DNA of 64,000 nt, taken from positions 1,045,525 through 1,109,524 of the forward strand of contig NC_037593.1 in the NCBI RefSeq assembly GCF_003073045.1. Direction: 5' to 3'. Position numbers and translations under genes: made by a program. Below the pieces are notes generated by a model. That model was not told the origin of the DNA. It searched no databases and saw nothing but the letters and a program-made list of their open reading frames with translations. The stretch's first letter is position 1, and every line of letters starts with the position of its first letter. Positions 58,956 through 64,000 of this stretch are shown here, one piece after another. The DNA is from Pomacea canaliculata. Taxonomy: Eukaryota > Mollusca > Gastropoda > Architaenioglossa > Ampullariidae.

Positions 58956-61900
58956 TCTTATTTAGTAGACTTGCTATATGTAATTGCCGTTTCCTCTGCC
59001 TCTGTACGGTAAGTGGGTATACAGAAGTGTACAGTTTATCAAGGCCTCTGCGTACCACCTGAAGCTATGTAACGCCTGCTTTGTACGGGTAGTTTGTGAG
59101 CTTGATCACCTGTGTAGGCGATATAGTTTTGATGACTGTGAGGAGAACGCGCCATACGAACGGATGCACACAAGCGGTTTTCCCACTCTCTGCCACAACG
59201 GCAGCCGACGCGCGGTAAAAGCTGTCACGAAGACCTTCACCCCAGGCACACAACGGCATCACTGTTTGTCATTTGCCTTTTTGTTTGGTAGCTGACTTTG
59301 GAGCCATCTTGTTGACATCTCCCCTAGTGCGTCAAGGATTGCGAACCGCTGAGGTGTTTAAACAGAAAAATAAAAACCAGCTCTTTGCTGTTTCAGCGAC
59401 CTGCTCCCTTGCCCTTCCTCTCTTCATAGAACCAACTTTTCCTTTCAGAAGTTGTCGTTATTTTGTTAGTGCAAAGCTGATTTTGCCTATACTCATAACC
59501 AGCACATGAAATAGCTACTTTGAAGGTGGTGTTTTTAGACTTTAACCGTTTGTTCAGTGAAATGTAGAATCGGTGTACCCTCCTGAATACGCAATACAGT
59601 CGTTGAAGGAGGTGTTCGTAGTATGTTTATCTTAGGACGTGTTCAGTGTACAATTTTGACTTGCCGCCAAGCTGGGCGTTCGGCTTGTTCGTTTGTTTAG
59701 AGATCTTTGTCTTTCTTACGAGTTCGGGTGGGGGAGACAGCAGATGGGACTTTCATACCCTCGGCTGCACTGTGCTCTTTCTGCCGCCTCAGCCTGGTTC
59801 TCGTGTCTCCTGTACGTGGTGTAAGGGCGTGGTCTGTGCCAGGCTCAATGCTGTTGTGAGAAAAGACCCTGGGATAGGTGCTACAGTGGGTGGGGAGTGA
59901 CAGGCTGTTTACAGCCTCGCTGTACAGATGTCTTTTCTCCGCCAAAGTTGTGTATAATCATTGCCATATTTGTATATACGGTTTCTCAAGCCACATAACT
60001 GCCAGGGTTTTGTCAGCGATGTCTTTAACATGTCAATGGTCATGCTGTAGCTGTGACGTCTGATTGTCATCCGTGTAAAGAAAAGTCTACTGTTAGATGA
60101 AATATGCGGAGTAACTGTAAGAAACAATACATTAGTTTTTTAAAAAAATCACAGGGCTTGGTCTGTTTGCTCTCGCTGTCTGCTGAAGGAGTTTCTGTTG
60201 TAATGCAGCGGGAACTGAAGCTTGCCAGCTAGCTTGGGCAGAGGTCTTGTCGTGTCTCGAAGCTGCTTACAGACCAGTAAAGGCCGACCGAGTCTCTAAA
60301 TGCGATAAAGGGCGGGTCTTCTCGTAACATCTCCAACTCACTCGAGACTAGCTAAAGATGGCTGCTGCATTCTTGATGCTGTGTGAAGCAGAAAGAAATC
60401 TTTGCAGAAACAGAGGATTTCGAAATAGAACCAATCACATCGATTCATTTCGCCCGTCACATCTTGGAGATCGTCGATTATATAGAGGGGGACAGTAATT
60501 GCAAATCCGGGGGTGCAATGTCAAGCTGACGTTGCAAGCGTGTCTTGCCCTTCGTTTTTATGCGACGGGTGCCTTTCAAAATGTGTGTGCCGATCTAGCA
60601 TATTTTAGCTGAATTGTAATGGTATATAGAAATAAAGTTAAGCAGTACCAATATTGTCATTTTTACCTATTGGCAACAGACTTCGTAACTTAATTAGCAC
60701 TTCCTGAGTGAAGCAGCAATTTTCTTCCTTATCTACGTGTTTTAGCATGTGTGTGTGTGTACTTAATCAACTCTTCATTTCGTGTATATCACGCCACAAC
60801 TCAAAGCGTGATCAGTGCTTCGCACACGTGACAGTATGAAAGTATTTGTGAACTAGTGCCATGTCTGTTGACAAATCGTATTGAGGAGTGAAAGAGCCAA
60901 AGAGGCCGTCGTAAGGAGCACACTGACGATGGGATGTCGGCTGTCTGTCCGAGTCCTGCTTGTCAGGACCCATTTACCCAAGTCTGGGCTTGTAAGATGT
61001 GACTTGATGCCATGATGTAGACCTGCTAGAGGTAACTAGTTAAACTGAGCCGGCCACCTTGTGCTTGTTACATGTAGCTAGACTCTACAGTCAAGGCTTG
61101 TTGGAGAGGTAGCTGTCTTACCGTTAGCTGTCACTGCACTCCACAGTCACAGCATGTTAGTCTGAAGTGTCAACCGCAAGGAAATACCAGGAGTTGCTCT
61201 TGTTTTATCAGCTGTCCTCGGCAGATGGCATAGTGTCTAGCATTATTACAGGCGTTATTACGCTGGGCCGCCCTTGATGTACACCTGCGTGCAGCCTGGT
61301 GTTGGCAGGTACCGTGGGCAGTTGTACCGGACTGAAGACGAGGGTCTGTACCCTTTATGTTCTTGTAGTTGCCACGTAACAAGTCCCTTAGTAATACAAC
61401 CCTAGTCTTTGTCACACTGACTGCACCTAAAACGAAATGCCCATAATTTCACAGCAGTTCTTTTCAACTGAATTCGTGGTTTTTTGTTGTTTTATTTTAT
61501 TTTGTCTTTTGACAGACGCTCACCTTAGAGCAGGGATTTGTTTAGAAACTGAATTAACGCTGTTGACACGCGACTTTGTCCAGTGTTGCAGTGGTGGCTG
61601 ATCTTCTCGAGTCTTGACCAAAGGTGCTGTGATGTCAGAACGGCTGGAACTGGTCCTTATTCGCCATGTTGCTAGGCTACCAAGGTGTTGATGCCCTTAC
61701 AGCAATAGTTAACTTCATTCTCCACGTTATTTATAGGCTGGGTGGATGTTGATGCTCCGACATACTTGCAGCAATAGCTGTAGTCAGCTGTCTTGCTGAT
61801 ACACAGTTTATATTGCGTTTCACTCAACTTCACATGTTGTTTCTTTCCTTCCTTCTTAGCTTTCAGGGTTCAGAAATATCTTGTGCATGTGTTTGTATGC

Positions 61901-62359
61901 TTAGAAGACCAGCAATCAAAAAACAACTGCATCATCGATAGAATCTACAGGCGGTACGTAGACGGCAGAGATGATTGCATCTTTAGCAGAAGTCCAGGTT
62001 CCTTCTGCATGCCAGCGAACTCAGCACTTTGCTTGCTGAATTTTAGAACACACTAGAAATCAGAACGAGGCTGCTTCTATGTCAGTAGTGTATTAAAGAC
62101 TTCACAACCGCCCGCGCTCCGAGCACCCTGGGAAGGAAGCAGATGGTGAGTTGCGATGTGGCGGTGTCTGCTGGTGTTGTGGACAAGGTGATGTGCTGTA
62201 GTCACCATGCAGTGCAGTGTAGCTACAAGAGTCCACGCGCAGTGATGCTATACATGCAGGCACTTGTGTCGCTTGAAATCAGAGGGCCAGCAGCTGTATC
62301 TATTAATAAAGTGGTGAACATTGTTGTAATAAAGATTCGTCTGGAACACTATATCTGTC

Positions 62360-62412
62360 TTGTTTGTTTGTTTGTTTGTTTGTTTGTTTGTTTGTTTGTT
62401 TGTTTGTTTGTT
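62360..62412. repeat. TTTG microsatellite
   Basis: About 13 uninterrupted units of TGTT/TTTG. Confidence 0.95.
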
Positions 62413-62576
62413 ATTGTGTGAGGGGTAGAGTGTGTGAGAGGGAGAGAAGTGACACGAGAATGGAAAATCGTCCTGCCCTCTCGTATCACCCTGTCCACGC
62501 CAATCGCACCGCTCTACAAGAAGTTCAAACTGACATTTTGGAAGAAAAATAACATGATGGTCTTGAATACAATTGG

Positions 62577-62690
62577 CAGATCCTAGCCAGTGTCACCCAC
62601 AAGCACATCAGATCCTAGCCCGTGTTACCCACAAGCACATCAGATCCTAGCCAGTGTCACCCACAAGCACATCAGATCCTAGCCAGTGTC
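62577..62690. repeat. 32-bp tandem repeat, about 3.6 units, overlapping a stop codon
   Basis: Units start at 62577, 62609, 62641 and 62673 with CAGATCCTAGCC(A/C)GTGT(C/T)A followed by CCCACAAGCACAT. The last partial unit encodes, on the minus strand, the final residues LTLARI of the monooxygenase-like protein, and the TGA stop (62672-62674) spans the junction of units 3 and 4. Confidence 0.92.
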
Positions 62691-63972
62691 AGTAGGATGA
62701 AGATGGCGAGAAGGCCCACAGACATGGGAAGTGCTACGACGGAAGGCTGCGTCCCCTTGCTGCAGACGACCTTTCTTCTGAGCAGTTGGCTTCTGGATGC
62801 CGCCTCCCTGTCTCTCTCTTCTGCAGCCGCCGCCTCAGAGTCGATGTACAGGTCCAGGTCGCAGCCAGCGAGGTTCGCGAGAAGAGACTGACCGAAGGTG
62901 CTGGTAATCAGGGACGTGGCCTTGAGTCGCAACCAACTGTCCGAGCTGGCCATGCATGGCTCTCGAGCCTGGACCTCCGTAATGGCCGCCCGGCATTCGC
63001 TGGTGCAGGGGCCAAAGGGCAGGCACGAGGTGGTGATTGTGGTGTAGGCCTGCGTGCGGACCACGTTCTGGTGCTCGAACTTGAGGCGCTCGGCGGCCGT
63101 GCAGCCTCCCTCAGTCTCCGGGTCACAGGTCAGGAGGGACTTCCATGACACACACGTCGGGCTGGGCGCTGCATGCTGCGCCGGGTAGAAGCGTAGGTAG
63201 GCGCGACAACTCTCCCACGGCGCACCCGGGTTAGCCTCGCTGTTGAAGGTTGTGGTGTGGATGTCCAGGGAGTTGTACCGACACCTGGTCTTGATGACGT
63301 CACCAGGCTGCACCAGGATCGGATTCTGGAATCTGCAACAGTTTGGACGACTCGTGAAAGAACGCCGGCAGTTGAATCTCATCGCTATACAGCGCAGACG
63401 TCAGACACACCTGTAAAGGACAGGTAGCCATGTCCACTCACGTCATCATGCGTGCTGCATCAGAGTCAGCGAAGGTGATGTTGATGTGGTCAGTCGCCAC
63501 GCTGCCCTGTCTGTAGATGGTGATCTCTTGACCGGTGCCTGCAACACCCACAACATTCCATTTAAATGTGGGACAAGTAGCTGAGTGGCCATGCGGTGGA
63601 GGCAGGAAGGAGGAGCAGAAGAGATGGCAGATGAATGGCTTGTTACAATGTGACAGGCTATGGATATCAAAGACTGATGGCCGAATTTCAGTGTAACTCA
63701 AAACAACCGCTTAATGCGCCTTTCTCACCGAGCTCTTGAAGAAAGCTGATAGCAGAGGTGATGTAAATGTCGCCACTAAACAGCGAGCGCGTGCACGTGC
63801 TGGTACAGTCGGAAGTGACGATGGCCGCAGGGGATTGTGGAGGGACGGTGATGTAGTCGTTTCCCACCACCAACATGCCGGCGTCTTGTTGACGGAACGA
63901 GGACGAGAAGTAAACGGTGACCCCGAAGTCGCCAGTCAGATCAGATTCCTCCGTGGACTTCCTCAGGTGTAC
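62672..63972 (-). CDS. Copper type II monooxygenase-like protein (DBH/PHM/MOXD family), C-terminal part
   Basis: Three exons in the window, minus strand: 63729-63972, 63442-63538 and 62672-63332, in continuous phase (phase 0 entry, 244, 97 and 661 nt). The 5' part lies beyond the right edge. Exon 1 matches the start of the C-terminal copper domain: LRKSTEESDLTGDFGVTVYF, RQQDAGMLVVG, VPPQSPAAI, SDCTSTCTRS, IYITSAISFLQELG. Exon 3 continues with ILVQPGDVIKTRCRYNSLD and WESCRAYLRFYPAQ. In active enzymes this domain binds CuM through a His-x-His and a Met; here the matching places read Ile-Ser-Phe and Ser. The protein ends in a hydrophobic stretch (VVALPMSVGLLAIFILLTLA), which suggests a GPI signal or membrane anchor. 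It is likely a secreted or surface protein without normal monooxygenase activity. The assignment rests on the QPGD..T.C.YN and FYPA motifs and the overall order. Confidence 0.75.
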
Positions 63973-64000
63973 CTGCCGCGAACAGAGCGAGTTGACACGA

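Larger units (their letters stand above)
57997..62576. other. NXN 3' UTR and intergenic region
   Basis: About 4.6 kb. AATAAA at 58402-58407 probably ends NXN transcripts. It also holds a hAT-like MITE (58742-58955), further AATAAA motifs near 60631, 62305 and 62330, and a TTTG microsatellite (62360-62412). Open frames of 60-110 codons show no recognised family. Confidence 0.5.

Noticed and set aside
1..64000. CRISPR arrays, operons, bacterial promoters or ribosome binding sites
   Set aside because: The window is eukaryotic with spliced genes; no direct-repeat/spacer structure was seen.

Overview
The window is eukaryotic, from an AT-rich, intron-rich animal genome. The spliced genes and the repeat content (tRNA-derived SINEs, CR1/L2-like and RTE-like LINE fragments, many hAT-like MITEs) suggest a lophotrochozoan, most likely a mollusc. 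The species cannot be told from the sequence alone. Most long open frames in the window are chance frames. The real genes were rebuilt by hand from exons, splice sites and reading-frame continuity.

Layout, left to right. (1) 200-628, minus: an intronless UBE2V/MMS2-type ubiquitin-conjugating enzyme variant. (2) 3518-13822, plus: FKBP6-like co-chaperone (FKBP domain, TPRs and an extra C-terminal segment), 14 coding exons, 468 aa, with an NRF1-type promoter motif about 100 bp upstream of the ATG. (3) 17183-25432, minus, convergent with FKBP6: a ribosomal-S6-kinase-related protein kinase (RSKR/SgK494 type), 14 coding exons, 399 aa. (4) 28086-57996, plus, divergent from RSKR: nucleoredoxin (NXN), 7 coding exons, 424 aa, with a 15.9-kb first intron. 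(5) 62672-63972, minus, running off the right edge: the C-terminal part of a copper type II monooxygenase-like (DBH/PHM/MOXD family) protein that appears to lack its copper ligands. For the three fully contained spliced genes the exon lengths sum to exact multiples of three (1407, 1200 and 1275 nt) and every junction keeps frame.

Mobile DNA fills the introns and spacers. The largest element is a 3377-bp THAP plus DDE DNA transposon (ISL2EU/Harbinger-related) at 36247-39623 inside NXN intron 1. It has matching termini and an AT target duplication, and its transposase frame is broken once, at a short A run. Other datable insertions are hAT-like MITEs with 8-bp target duplications (10226, 17861, 18640, 58742), a 388-bp fold-back element with a perfect 9-bp duplication (20008-20395), a composite two-unit MITE nested in a LINE 3' end (49602-49958), and a SINE with a poly-C tail and a 17-bp duplication (50289-50478).

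The genes do not form a pathway. They are independent housekeeping, germline, signalling and redox genes. The points of most interest are recent local duplications at splice sites (FKBP6 exon 3, NXN exon 3), a tandem repeat that overlaps the stop codon of the monooxygenase-like gene, the apparent loss of copper ligands in that gene, and the transposable-element structures. I found no clear sign of a wholly new multi-gene system.
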